Source: Candidatus Dependentiae bacterium (GTDB taxonomy: Bacteria; Babelota; Babeliae; Babelales; RVW-14). From it: a stretch of 64,000 nt of DNA. The stretch lies in the NCBI GenBank assembly GCA_018266175.1, contig JAFEAY010000003.1, positions 397,103 to 461,102 on the forward strand, written 5' to 3'. Below, piece after piece: positions 56,791 through 64,000 of the stretch. Position 1 is the stretch's first letter; every line of letters begins with the position of its first letter. The translations under genes and the position numbers were made by a program. The notes below the pieces were generated by a model, which was not told where the DNA came from, did no database searches, and saw only the letters and a list, made by a program, of their open reading frames with translations.

Positions 56791-56828
56791 AAAGCGCCAT
56801 CGGGAATATTTTCCGGTGGCGCTTTTTT
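56791..56828 (+). terminator. Terminator after the helicase
   Basis: A 13-base stem (AAAGCGCCATCGG / CCGGTGGCGCTTT, one G-T pair) with a nine-base loop is followed by TTTTTTA. It begins 32 bases after the stop. Confidence 0.92.
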
Positions 56829-56929
56829 ATTTTAAAAAGTTTGCATATTTCTTTTGCAAATATTGAAACCCAATTCCTCTCTTCATTATCTTAAATAATA
56901 ATTTTTGAATTATTTTGACGGAGGAGAGA

Positions 56930-57550
56930 ATGATTTCATTGAAAACCATCTTTTTAAGTATAGTACTTGTATCTTTTTTCCATGCACAAGCTATGCAAGA
57001 ATCTGAACAACAATCTGATAGTCTATTACGAGCTTCTCAGCGCGGAGATCTGGAGCAAGTCATAGAATTACTGAGCAATGCAGATATCAATATCAATATT
57101 CAGGACAGCAAAGGCTTAACTCCTCTCCACTGGGCAATAGTAAATAACCATGAGCACATCATAAGGGAGCTTCTTGAACATGGCGCAAGCACCATTATAA
57201 AAACAGAATCTTTTCTTCAAGATAACGATGGCTACACGCCAGGACATATTGCTGTTATGCGGGGAAATCTTAAGATTGTACAGGCACTCACGAGCGTCAA
57301 TAATGGTTGGGATAATTGGATCAATGTGAGCAACAATATGGGCAACACTCCACTCCACTTTGCAGCATCAGCTCAAAATCCCAATCCTGAAATCATAAAG
57401 ACCTTATGTAATGCTGGCGCTCTGGTTAATGCACGAAACAATAGAGAACGAACAGCCTTGCACATAGCGATGCTTTACGGTCATGATGATGTGGTAGCGC
57501 AACTGCTCTACTACGGAGCAGATATCTCTCTAATCTCACGCCTCTGCTGA
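56930..57550 (+). CDS. Secreted ankyrin-repeat protein
   Basis: 206 residues. ATG at 56930 follows GGAGG; a TTG five codons upstream is rejected. Signal peptide cut at HAQA before Met. About four to five ankyrin repeats at 30-205 (LTPLHWAIVNNHEH, YTPGHIAVMRGNLK, NTPLHFAASA, RTALHIAMLYGHDD). Such proteins are typical effectors of intracellular bacteria that bind host proteins. The stop lies inside the end of the family-1 glycosidase gene on the opposite strand (overlap of 40 bases). Confidence 0.9.
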   Translation: MISLKTIFLSIVLVSFFHAQAMQESEQQSDSLLRASQRGDLEQVIELLSNADININIQDSKGLTPLHWAIVNNHEHIIRELLEHGASTIIKTESFLQDNDGYTPGHIAVMRGNLKIVQALTSVNNGWDNWINVSNNMGNTPLHFAASAQNPNPEIIKTLCNAGALVNARNNRERTALHIAMLYGHDDVVAQLLYYGADISLISRLC

Positions 57551-58953
57551 AGCAGTGATTGCAACCACGCAACACTTGGCCTCAGCGTGCGTGCCTGCGT
57601 GTCAAAATCAACATGATACAAACCAAAGCGTGGGGTAAAGCCATCGTTCCATTCAAAGTTATCCATGAGCGACCAATAAAACCAACCGCGTACATCGTAC
57701 CCATCTTCAAGCGCTTTTGATAATGCACTTAAATAATCTCTAAAAAAGATTTCTCGTCGATCGTCTTTGGCGTCGGCAATGCCATTTTCGGTAATGTAAA
57801 TGGGCACACCAAATTGTGCTACGTTACAAATTGCTTCATAAAGACCCTGTGCATACATTGGGTACGGCATATCAGTCATTACTTCACCATCCTTGCATGA
57901 CGGCACCACAGCACCTTCACTCAAAACGTTCCAAGCCAATTGCTGAATGACTACGCGTGAGTAAAAATTTAAGCCAATAAAATCAAAGTATGGTTGTCGG
58001 TCTAATTCAAGCTTTGAAAACAAAATATGCACATCATCGGTTACTGAAACATTCGCAACAACCGGCACCAACCACGGAATTTTAAAAGAAAATTCACCGG
58101 TTTTTAAGAAGTTTAAAATGACATCATTGAAAACGTAATTGAGAAAAAAGGTTGGGGCTGCTTCAATGATATTCCAAGTGTTATAGGGCTCAAAAGTTAA
58201 GTACTGGTGCACCAAACCAATGTGCGCTTGCTGCCCACCAGGCATCGCTTTAAGCGTTCGATAGACCTGCACATGTGCGATGAGCATGTTGCGCAATACT
58301 TCACCCGCTTTTTGTAAATCACAAATTCCAGGAGGAAAAGCTTTGTTGATGTAACCTTGAAATATAAAAGGAGCTGGCTCATTAATCGTACACCACAGCT
58401 TTACTTTGCCGTTGAATTCTTGAAAAATTTTTACACAAAAGCTCTGAAAAATTGTAATATTTTCAAGCTTTTCAAAAGCTCCAAGCTCTTCGAACCATTG
58501 TGGATGCACAAAGTGATGCATCGTCACCATAGGAGTAATATTGTGCTTAAGCATCTCATCAATTTCTGCATGATAATGATCAAGTGCTGCTTGGTTAAAT
58601 TGCCCCTGCTCCGGTTCGATCATGCTCCAGTCAAGCGAGAAGCGACAAGCGTTGAAGCCCAGATCTTTAACTAGCTTGATATCTTCAGCGTAACGATTCC
58701 AGTGATCACATGCCTTACCAGACATCTGTTCACCATGAATAGTAGGACTCCCTTCACGCTTAAAATTTTGCCATGCATTCCATTGGCAATCTTTTAGGGT
58801 ATCACCTGAATTTTGAAATTCTGCCCAAGCAACGCCCATCAAGTTGGGGAGCTTCTTGAGCTCTTTCAATTGAGCATGAGGCGTTACCCAAATAAATGAG
58901 AACACCAAGAAAAGTAACGTTAATAAGCATCTTCGATTATTTTTTAAAAACAT
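57511..58953 (-). CDS. Secreted family 1 glycoside hydrolase (beta-glucosidase-like)
   Basis: 480 residues; a signal peptide (cut after PHA at about 27) makes it an exported protein. Catalytic pair: the acid/base Glu192 in TINEP and the nucleophile Glu389 in ITENG. RFSLDWSMIEP and YWSLMDNFEW also fit the (beta/alpha)8 GH1 fold. Substrate unknown; beta-glucosides and 6-phospho-sugars are known for the family, but a phospho-sugar is unlikely outside the cytoplasm. Its final 13 codons overlap the convergent ankyrin gene. It could act on host glycans; that is inference. Confidence 0.92.
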   Translation of the reverse strand: MFLKNNRRCLLTLLFLVFSFIWVTPHAQLKELKKLPNLMGVAWAEFQNSGDTLKDCQWNAWQNFKREGSPTIHGEQMSGKACDHWNRYAEDIKLVKDLGFNACRFSLDWSMIEPEQGQFNQAALDHYHAEIDEMLKHNITPMVTMHHFVHPQWFEELGAFEKLENITIFQSFCVKIFQEFNGKVKLWCTINEPAPFIFQGYINKAFPPGICDLQKAGEVLRNMLIAHVQVYRTLKAMPGGQQAHIGLVHQYLTFEPYNTWNIIEAAPTFFLNYVFNDVILNFLKTGEFSFKIPWLVPVVANVSVTDDVHILFSKLELDRQPYFDFIGLNFYSRVVIQQLAWNVLSEGAVVPSCKDGEVMTDMPYPMYAQGLYEAICNVAQFGVPIYITENGIADAKDDRREIFFRDYLSALSKALEDGYDVRGWFYWSLMDNFEWNDGFTPRFGLYHVDFDTQARTLRPSVAWLQSLLQQRREIREISAP

Positions 58954-59156
58954 ACATACTCTCCTGAACTGTTAATACATTTGTTGGCTCAAGGCTCTCA
59001 AAATCTATCTCCTTTGTCCATCACATGCAGGCTAAACACACCTAATAAAAACAGGTTTTTATAATCAAACAGAAAATATCTTGCAATCAAATATAATTTT
59101 GGTAAGATTAAAATATGTTGCCAAAGTAGTTTAATCCTTATGATAAGGAGTTTTTC

Positions 59157-59291
59157 ATGAGCATGTTGTTTAATACAGCTCAACCCACCTCTCCTTCAAG
59201 CAGGTCATTATCTGCACCTATTCCTATGAGCTTTTCAATGCTCAAGGCAACCATTTCCTTCCACCATCATCCATACCATCCATCTCATTAA
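59157..59291 (+). CDS. Possible 44-residue small protein
   Basis: AAGGAG lies 7 bases before an ATG at 59157. The frame codes MSMLFNTAQPTSPSSRSLSA and 24 more residues with a His-rich end (FHHHPYHPSH). It stands alone in a 520-base gap (58954-59474) between the glycosidase (minus) and racemase genes. No family is recognised and no promoter is certain. The rest of the gap is AT-rich; a CACAAAAGC / GCTTTTTGTG inverted repeat (59414-59441) lies just before the racemase gene. Confidence 0.35.
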   Translation: MSMLFNTAQPTSPSSRSLSAPIPMSFSMLKATISFHHHPYHPSH

Positions 59292-59474
59292 TTCTCGGTC
59301 TTAGGACTGCGATTTATGTAACTTCAAACAGATAAAACTGTGTATCAGTTTGTGCTGTCTGTGCGTTTATTTTATAGCTTTAATCGTAATTTTTTTATTG
59401 ACCAAAGCGTCAGCACAAAAGCTGATATCACGCTTTTTGTGACTCGAAAAAAAATTAATACTTTTTAAATAGAA

Positions 59475-60197
59475 ATGAGTAACATCATGAAAAAAAAGAT
59501 TGGAATTATTGGAGGCGCTGGCCCCATGGCAAGCTGCCTTTTATACCAAGAAATTATTCGTATATGCCAGAAGTCATATAGTTGTCAAAACGATCAAGAC
59601 TTTCCTGAAATAGTTATTATTAATTATCCCTTTAGCAATATGCTGTGCATGGAAGACGTGCAACAAAACAAAGCATTGCTCATTAATGAGCTCCAAGAAT
59701 GTTTTAATCGCCTTGAACAACAAAAAATTGATATTGCAGTTATTGCCTGCAACACCTTACACACATTTCTTAGTGACATCACAACAAATATTAAAATATT
59801 GATAGAAGTCGATAACGTTATTGCTCAATATATGAAGCAACAAAAATTAAAAAAAATTGCTGTTTTTTCAACTGAAACAACGATCGCTTTAGGGTTATAC
59901 CAAAAACGATGCGGGGCGAATTCTATTATGTACACAAACGAACAAACAAAACTTACTCAAGTTATCAACAACATTCTTGCAGGCACTGTATCTGATTATG
60001 AAATAGATACTTTTTGCACAATTATAGAAGATTTGTATCAAAAAAGTTTATTTGATGGCCTTGTTCTTGGATGTACTGAACTATCGCTCATTTACGAACC
60101 TGTTGTACAATTTTTACAAAAACGATTTTCCAATGTAACGCTCATTGATACAACCCGCTTGCTTGCACAAACGGTTGTTCAAGCAAGCTTTATTTAA
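59475..60197 (+). CDS. Aspartate/glutamate racemase family protein
   Basis: 240 residues. KKIGIIGGAGPMAS at the N-terminus, the catalytic Cys in ACNTLH and the second in LGCTELSL are all in place for a cofactor-free two-cysteine racemase. It probably interconverts D- and L-aspartate or a similar amino acid; D-Asp or D-Glu is used in cell walls. The first Met at 59475 and a second at 59487 are both possible starts. No signal peptide, so it is cytoplasmic. Alone between the small gene and secreted genes. Confidence 0.9.
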   Translation: MSNIMKKKIGIIGGAGPMASCLLYQEIIRICQKSYSCQNDQDFPEIVIINYPFSNMLCMEDVQQNKALLINELQECFNRLEQQKIDIAVIACNTLHTFLSDITTNIKILIEVDNVIAQYMKQQKLKKIAVFSTETTIALGLYQKRCGANSIMYTNEQTKLTQVINNILAGTVSDYEIDTFCTIIEDLYQKSLFDGLVLGCTELSLIYEPVVQFLQKRFSNVTLIDTTRLLAQTVVQASFI

Positions 60198-60285
60198 AAA
60201 TTAGATAGGTTTATCTTGCACCGAATAATGCAACGTGATATGTTGTGCCAGGCTTAAAAATTCACCCTCTCCTGAAAGGTTTTAT

Positions 60286-60885
60286 ATGCTCAAGAAGCTT
60301 ATTTTTTCACTCTTTGTTACAGGCTCATTGTTGCTCAGTAATCACTCAGTTCAAGCTATGGCTGATAAGCCATGGAAGAATACTCCACTGCGCAAAACAA
60401 ATACCGATTGGTATACCTACACCGGTGAGCATGCATTGAATCCTGAAAAGATGCTTAAGATCCAACAGATGATTGATGAGCTTGCGTACATTCAGCTTCA
60501 ATTCAAACAAGCAGATCTTGAACTTGAGCTTAAAAAAACCTTGTGCACCCGTCATAACGAGTTGGTGACAAAAGCTAAAGCCAAGCTCAAAGAAGCAAAA
60601 GCAATTCTTTTTACCGATAAAGATCGCCAGCTTTTGTTCATTGATAAAAAATATAAGAACCTTACTGAAGAATTCTGGGGGAAAATTGACACGCGAGTTT
60701 CTTTTAATTTTTTTGATTCCTCATTCTGGCAAGTTAAAGGATACATTCGAAATATTCACGCAAACTATCAAAAAAAGCTTTCTGTAAATCAACCCTTAAA
60801 TCCATTAAAATGGCTTGAAGATGTATTAACTGACGGACTACCTGAATGGTTTGATCGGCTTGAAGAAATCCTCTTAGCCCCTTAA
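60286..60885 (+). CDS. Secreted protein of unknown function
   Basis: 199 residues. ATG at 60286 has AAAGG 6 bases upstream; an upstream start is rejected. Signal peptide MLKKLIFSLFVTGSLLLS..., likely cut at SVQA before Met25. The mature part is helical and charged (a coiled-coil stretch at 60-115, ELELKKTL) and ends with an acidic LEEILLAP. Family not recognised. A terminator follows. Confidence 0.75.
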   Translation: MLKKLIFSLFVTGSLLLSNHSVQAMADKPWKNTPLRKTNTDWYTYTGEHALNPEKMLKIQQMIDELAYIQLQFKQADLELELKKTLCTRHNELVTKAKAKLKEAKAILFTDKDRQLLFIDKKYKNLTEEFWGKIDTRVSFNFFDSSFWQVKGYIRNIHANYQKKLSVNQPLNPLKWLEDVLTDGLPEWFDRLEEILLAP

Positions 60886-60908
60886 GCGAATAATTCGTTA
60901 AGAACCTA

Positions 60909-60949
60909 AGCCAGACTGGGTATATAAAGTACTCGGTTTGGCTATTTTT
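60909..60949 (+). terminator. Terminator after the secreted gene
   Basis: AGCCAGACTGGGTA and TACTCGGTTTGGCT form a 14-base stem with three G-T pairs around a 7-base loop, then ATTTTT. Confidence 0.75.
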
Positions 60950-60968
60950 ATACCAGAATATAATGAAT

Positions 60969-60996
60969 TTGACAATTTGGCAATTATTGATATTCT
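60969..60996 (+). promoter_or_regulatory. Promoter of the small secreted gene at 61049
   Basis: TTGACA, a 16-base spacer, and TATTCT end 52 bases before the ATG at 61049, whose ribosome site is AGGAGG. Confidence 0.75.
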
Positions 60997-61048
60997 GGAT
61001 TTAGTATGTAAATAAGTAAAAAAGTAACGTATAGGAGGTTATAACGTT

Positions 61049-61456
61049 ATGAAATTCTTAAATATCTCAAAATCAGCCCTTATTTTTGCACTAGTAACAA
61101 GTATTATTTCTGAACAAGCGTTGAGCATGGATCTTCCTGTCCCATCTGCTTCTGATCAACCAATAGCTCAGGTCAATGCAGTTGCAGTTGCTCCTGTTCA
61201 AGCAGTTCCAGCCAACACAACATCCAACCTGACAGATTGGGCAATTGCACTTGGAGCATCAAGCCTCCTTATGGCATGCGCTATTGCAAATGATACAACT
61301 GGGCTCTCTTACCCTCCATCAGTTCAAGCAATGTACCTTGCAGAAACAGTTGCAATTGCTGCCATTATGAAAAAATGGACTCCGATTGCTCAAGTTACGC
61401 GCGCAGGAATGTATCTTCCTGTTCGACTTGGCAAGTGGGCCCTTGGAATGAAATAA
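61049..61456 (+). CDS. Small secreted or membrane protein of unknown function
   Basis: 135 residues. Signal peptide MKFLNISKSALIF..., likely cut at QALS before Met. A Val/Ala/Pro/Gln linker (about 30-60) leads to a hydrophobic helix (about 65-85), and another short one. So it may be anchored in a membrane after export. AGGAGG lies 9 bases upstream. The family is not recognised. Confidence 0.75.
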   Translation: MKFLNISKSALIFALVTSIISEQALSMDLPVPSASDQPIAQVNAVAVAPVQAVPANTTSNLTDWAIALGASSLLMACAIANDTTGLSYPPSVQAMYLAETVAIAAIMKKWTPIAQVTRAGMYLPVRLGKWALGMK

Positions 61457-61482
61457 AAATTTTACAAATAAGCACGTTAATC

Positions 61483-61519
61483 AAAGAGGAAGTTTGAAGT
61501 TTTCAGCTTCCCCTTTTTT
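61483..61519 (+). terminator. Terminator after the gene at 61049
   Basis: An imperfect stem (AAAGAGGAAGTTTGAA against TTCAGCTTCCCCTTT) ends in a run of six T. Confidence 0.6.
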
Positions 61520-61536
61520 CTATTGATACCCCATTT

Positions 61537-61563
61537 TTGTTTCCAAACAGGTCATGATACAAT
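61537..61563 (+). promoter_or_regulatory. Candidate promoter of the gene at 61610
   Basis: TTGTTT, a 15-base spacer and TACAAT with an extended TGA before it, 47 bases upstream of the start. Confidence 0.4.
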
Positions 61564-61609
61564 CATTATGTAACTATTTCTGTGGGAGGAAATAATTTTA
61601 GGGGACACT

Positions 61610-62236
61610 ATGAAAACATTTTATACTCTTGTTTTTTCACTCATTGCCATGACCGCATCAGTCAATCCTGATGCTGAATCAAAGCCAGACAAAAATTTTC
61701 TTGATCAACAAATAGCACTTGAAAACCTTATTGCTCGTTCAAAGCAACTTAATAAGTCAGATGTAATTTCAACACAGATCAATGTTGCAGAACATCAACT
61801 TCAGATACAAGCACTTGAAAAGCTTGTAGAACTTTCTGAAAAACTTAATAAAGGGTCTAAAAAAGAATCCACCAGATTTGCATTTAAAAATCTTATAAGT
61901 CCAAGCTATCTGCTTGAAAAAATGACTGCAGGAACTTTACATATTGGTGGAAAAGTCTATGACAAAAGCGAAGCCTTAATCATTAATGTTATCACCTGGT
62001 ACATATTATTAAAATTGTTCTTTCCAGGAATGTTGACCGCAGCATCAACAGGATTTCAAGCTGCTCAAATAATTGATAGCGGTGTAAACTATGTCGCAAG
62101 TACAAAAAACCCAGTTTTTATCGCTCTCAATGCCATTGGGCACTTTCCACAATACGCTACCGATTTTATTCCATATGCTCTTGAATACATCCATCAAGAG
62201 ATGACCCTTTTAGAACAGGCTTGTGCTCTTTGGTAA
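61610..62236 (+). CDS. Secreted protein of unknown function with a membrane helix
   Basis: 208 residues. A signal peptide (MKTFYTLVFSLIAMTASV) is followed by a charged, coiled-coil-like stretch (about 35-90) and then hydrophobic segments (about 125-150, IINVITWYILLKLFFPG). It may be a membrane-inserting secreted protein. No family known. It is convergent with the immunity/toxin genes that come next. The ATG start has no clear ribosome site. Confidence 0.7.
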   Translation: MKTFYTLVFSLIAMTASVNPDAESKPDKNFLDQQIALENLIARSKQLNKSDVISTQINVAEHQLQIQALEKLVELSEKLNKGSKKESTRFAFKNLISPSYLLEKMTAGTLHIGGKVYDKSEALIINVITWYILLKLFFPGMLTAASTGFQAAQIIDSGVNYVASTKNPVFIALNAIGHFPQYATDFIPYALEYIHQEMTLLEQACALW

Positions 62237-62315
62237 TCGAGCATGAGATTAAAAACTATTCTTTCAGAGTCAACTACTGTCTCTAATGATCTCTGTTCAG
62301 CAATTCACTTCAACT

Positions 62316-62723
62316 TTATTCGATAAATTCAACGACAGGGTCGCCCATTGCAATAATATCTACTACCGAGTCAACACCAAAAATGCAAAAATGTGAGTAC
62401 CCTTTCGAATTAAAAACACCATCTGATTCCATGGTTAACCACTTAATATAGTTAGAATTATCAACCTTAAAAAATGCCCACTCTCGATAAAAAGTTGATC
62501 CATACAGTTCTTCAAGTCTCATCAAAAGGCCAGTGCTAAAACTCTCATCTGTACATCGATGAGCTGCAACAAACGTTTGAAATGTCACCTGAACTTTCTT
62601 TGTTCGCCCTTCATCTTCTGAAAGCACGATTCTTACTCCTTCTTCATTATCGCTCATTAGATCGATGTAATATTGAGCCATTAAACCTTGAAGGGGTTCC
62701 CATTTTGTCCATTTTTCGCGCAT
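62316..62723 (-). CDS. Putative second immunity protein
   Basis: 135 residues, no signal peptide. The pattern WEPLQGLMAQYYID..EEGVRIVLSE, TFQTFVAAHRCTDES and NYIKWLTMESDGVF ..FCIFGVD.. resembles an immunity family often found behind polymorphic toxins (from memory, unverified). AGAGGAAC lies before the ATG. It starts 30 bases after the other immunity-like gene, as in multi-immunity arrays. It probably protects against a toxin of a related strain. Confidence 0.6.
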   Translation of the reverse strand: MREKWTKWEPLQGLMAQYYIDLMSDNEEGVRIVLSEDEGRTKKVQVTFQTFVAAHRCTDESFSTGLLMRLEELYGSTFYREWAFFKVDNSNYIKWLTMESDGVFNSKGYSHFCIFGVDSVVDIIAMGDPVVEFIE

Positions 62724-62752
62724 GTTCCTCTACCTTTCATGCAGATAGCCTC

Positions 62753-63187
62753 TTACAATTTTTCTTCTGAGAATATCGCCTTCGCATGGCTACTATCAGG
62801 ATTTTTTTTAAGAATTTCACCGGCGACTTGTATTGCTTCTTCTCTACTTACAAGTTTTTCAGGAACATTATGAAAAAACAAAAGCATTTCTAACATATCA
62901 ACATCATCAGGACATAGCTGAAGATATCTTCTAACATGATATAATGCAGCTGCATAACCACCCAAATGCGGGAAACAGTGAATTAAGATTTCTGATGCCA
63001 AAGAATGATATTCGATAGTTTTGCAATCCAATATCAAAAAGCAAATAAATGAATACGCACAAATATTATTATCATCTCCTAAATTCAGAAGAATAATGCG
63101 TAATTGTTCTTGATCAATACTATCTAAAGATTTTTTTGCTTCAAAAAAATCTCCTTTAATTATTAGTTCTTCAATTATTTTTTCCAT
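62753..63187 (-). CDS. Putative immunity protein of the Hint toxin
   Basis: 144 residues, no signal peptide. It starts one base after the toxin stop codon, as immunity genes do. Helical with TPR-like residues (LGGYAAALYHVRRYLQLCPD, then MLLFFHNVPEKLVSREEAIQ), close to an immunity family I recall in other polymorphic toxin loci. It would protect the producer. Not verified by search. Confidence 0.65.
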   Translation of the reverse strand: MEKIIEELIIKGDFFEAKKSLDSIDQEQLRIILLNLGDDNNICAYSFICFLILDCKTIEYHSLASEILIHCFPHLGGYAAALYHVRRYLQLCPDDVDMLEMLLFFHNVPEKLVSREEAIQVAGEILKKNPDSSHAKAIFSEEKL

Positions 63188-63188
63188 A

Positions 63189-64000
63189 CTACTTTACCCA
63201 TCCATTACTAATTTTCTTAATTCCATTAACTTCATTGTAAGTTATTTCTACGGTTTCCCCATTTATTACTTTTGTTTTATATCTAACATTTTTGTATGGT
63301 TTATCCTCACCTGATTTCAAAACATCTTTTGCTATTTTTTTTATACTATCCCAATTTTTATCAGGAACAAGCCTTTCCCATTTATGGTCAGATCCAGCGC
63401 TACCTTCAATAAAATGCTTTTTTTTATGTACATCAAAATTATCAATATGTGCCTCCTCCTCTGGCTTAAGAGAAATTGGTTTTTCTTCTACTTGCGCCTC
63501 ATCCTTTTTCTTCTTTGGATCATTTGGATCAGGCGTCTGCCCGCCCCCAGATGGAATATCATAATGTTGATTATTTTGCTTTTGGCTTCCAACATCCATT
63601 CGATCTCTTCTATTTGAAGAATGCTTGAATTTCTCAACATAAGAATCTAATGCAATTGCTCCAATAAAAACAAGAGCCACAACGGCTACCGGAGCTAGCG
63701 GCGGAATGGTAAGAATAAGTATTGGAGTATTGTGTGTTAACACCTGTGCTTCAGATGAAAAAAAGAGATGAGGCTCTTCCAGGGTAAGATCATACACTTT
63801 GGTTAAAGCTCTTTTACACTCAACACTTATGCACGGTAATGCTTCACTATTTTTTGTCAGAAAAAAGTCGCCAGCTTTGAGCTCTTCTGCTCGGATAAAC
63901 TTTTGAGAAACTATTTCATAAAAAAGTTGATCGCCAGATGCCTGTATTACTCCTTGCTCAGTTGTAATCGTGTAGACGCCTTCGACTTCTTCAACTCGTA
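63189..64000 (-). CDS. Polymorphic toxin with Hint domain, 5' end beyond window
   Basis: The frame is open to the right edge, so at least 270 codons are present and the N-terminus is missing. Seen: a Hint/intein-like domain ending in the self-cleavage motif: VYTITTEQGVIQASGDQLFY, AEELKAGDFF, CISVECKRALTKVYDLTLEE, and VLTHN, the typical Hint C-terminal His-Asn. A hydrophobic stretch follows, then a Lys/Pro/Glu linker and a C-terminal toxin-like domain with HFIEGSAGSDHKWERLVPDK, IKKIAKDVLKSG, ETVEITYNEV and a final NGWVK, resembling a known polymorphic-toxin end domain. Hint domains release the toxin by autocleavage. Immunity genes follow at once. Toxin activity is not proven. Confidence 0.8.
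   Translation of the reverse strand, partial: RVEEVEGVYTITTEQGVIQASGDQLFYEIVSQKFIRAEELKAGDFFLTKNSEALPCISVECKRALTKVYDLTLEEPHLFFSSEAQVLTHNTPILILTIPPLAPVAVVALVFIGAIALDSYVEKFKHSSNRRDRMDVGSQKQNNQHYDIPSGGGQTPDPNDPKKKKDEAQVEEKPISLKPEEEAHIDNFDVHKKKHFIEGSAGSDHKWERLVPDKNWDSIKKIAKDVLKSGEDKPYKNVRYKTKVINGETVEITYNEVNGIKKISNGWVK

Noticed and set aside
61049..62236. The two small exported proteins as part of the Hint toxin locus
   Set aside because: They are on the other strand with their own promoters and terminator and share no motif with the toxin genes.

Overview
The window is AT-rich and densely packed. It reads as chromosome from a Gram-negative, probably intracellular or host-associated bacterium. 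The mix of lpxC, lptD, a BamD-like lipoprotein, secreted ankyrin proteins, many signal-peptide proteins of unknown function and eukaryote-like enzymes suggests the Dependentiae (TM6) lineage or something similar. That placement is inference; no rRNA is present to test it.

Layout. Positions 1-6240 (minus strand): a partial secreted protein, a 1317-residue secreted beta-helix-like protein and lactate dehydrogenase. Positions 6440-25740 (minus): the str-S10-spc-alpha ribosomal supercluster in near-canonical order (rpsL, rpsG, fusA, tuf, S10 genes, spc genes, secY, then map, infA, rpmJ, rpsM, rpsK, rpsD, rpoA, rplQ). rpmD and adk are absent from their usual places and rpsS has a repetitive tail. 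Positions 25800-40300: envelope and housekeeping genes (rseP, lpxC, rplM, pyrG, pepP-like, lptD, recR, yidC), interrupted by a minus-strand group of a small secreted protein, an exported dipeptidyl-peptidase III, a truncated alkaline-ceramidase-like membrane protein and a Fic N-terminal remnant. Positions 40590-44420 (plus): two related-leader Gln-rich secreted proteins, an exported HIT protein, a BamD-like lipoprotein and YraN.

Positions 44500-64000 are accessory and the most interesting part. There is a secreted, repeat-rich putative polymorphic toxin with an overlapping small putative immunity gene; a secreted ankyrin protein; a frameshifted fragment of the toxin's pre-toxin region; a Cys-rich RING-like membrane protein; a 1741-residue secreted protein with two GHKL-type ATPase signatures and a C-terminal HExxH motif; a DEAD-box helicase behind a consensus promoter; another ankyrin protein overlapping a secreted family-1 glycosidase; an Asp/Glu racemase family protein; small secreted proteins; and, at the right edge, a Hint-domain polymorphic toxin open at the window end, followed by two putative immunity genes.

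Together the left two thirds builds the translation and envelope machinery. The right third looks like a secretome aimed at a host or at competitors. Several start codons were moved from the longest open frame to the start with a Shine-Dalgarno site; this is stated in each entry. Family names come from recognised motifs, not from database searches.
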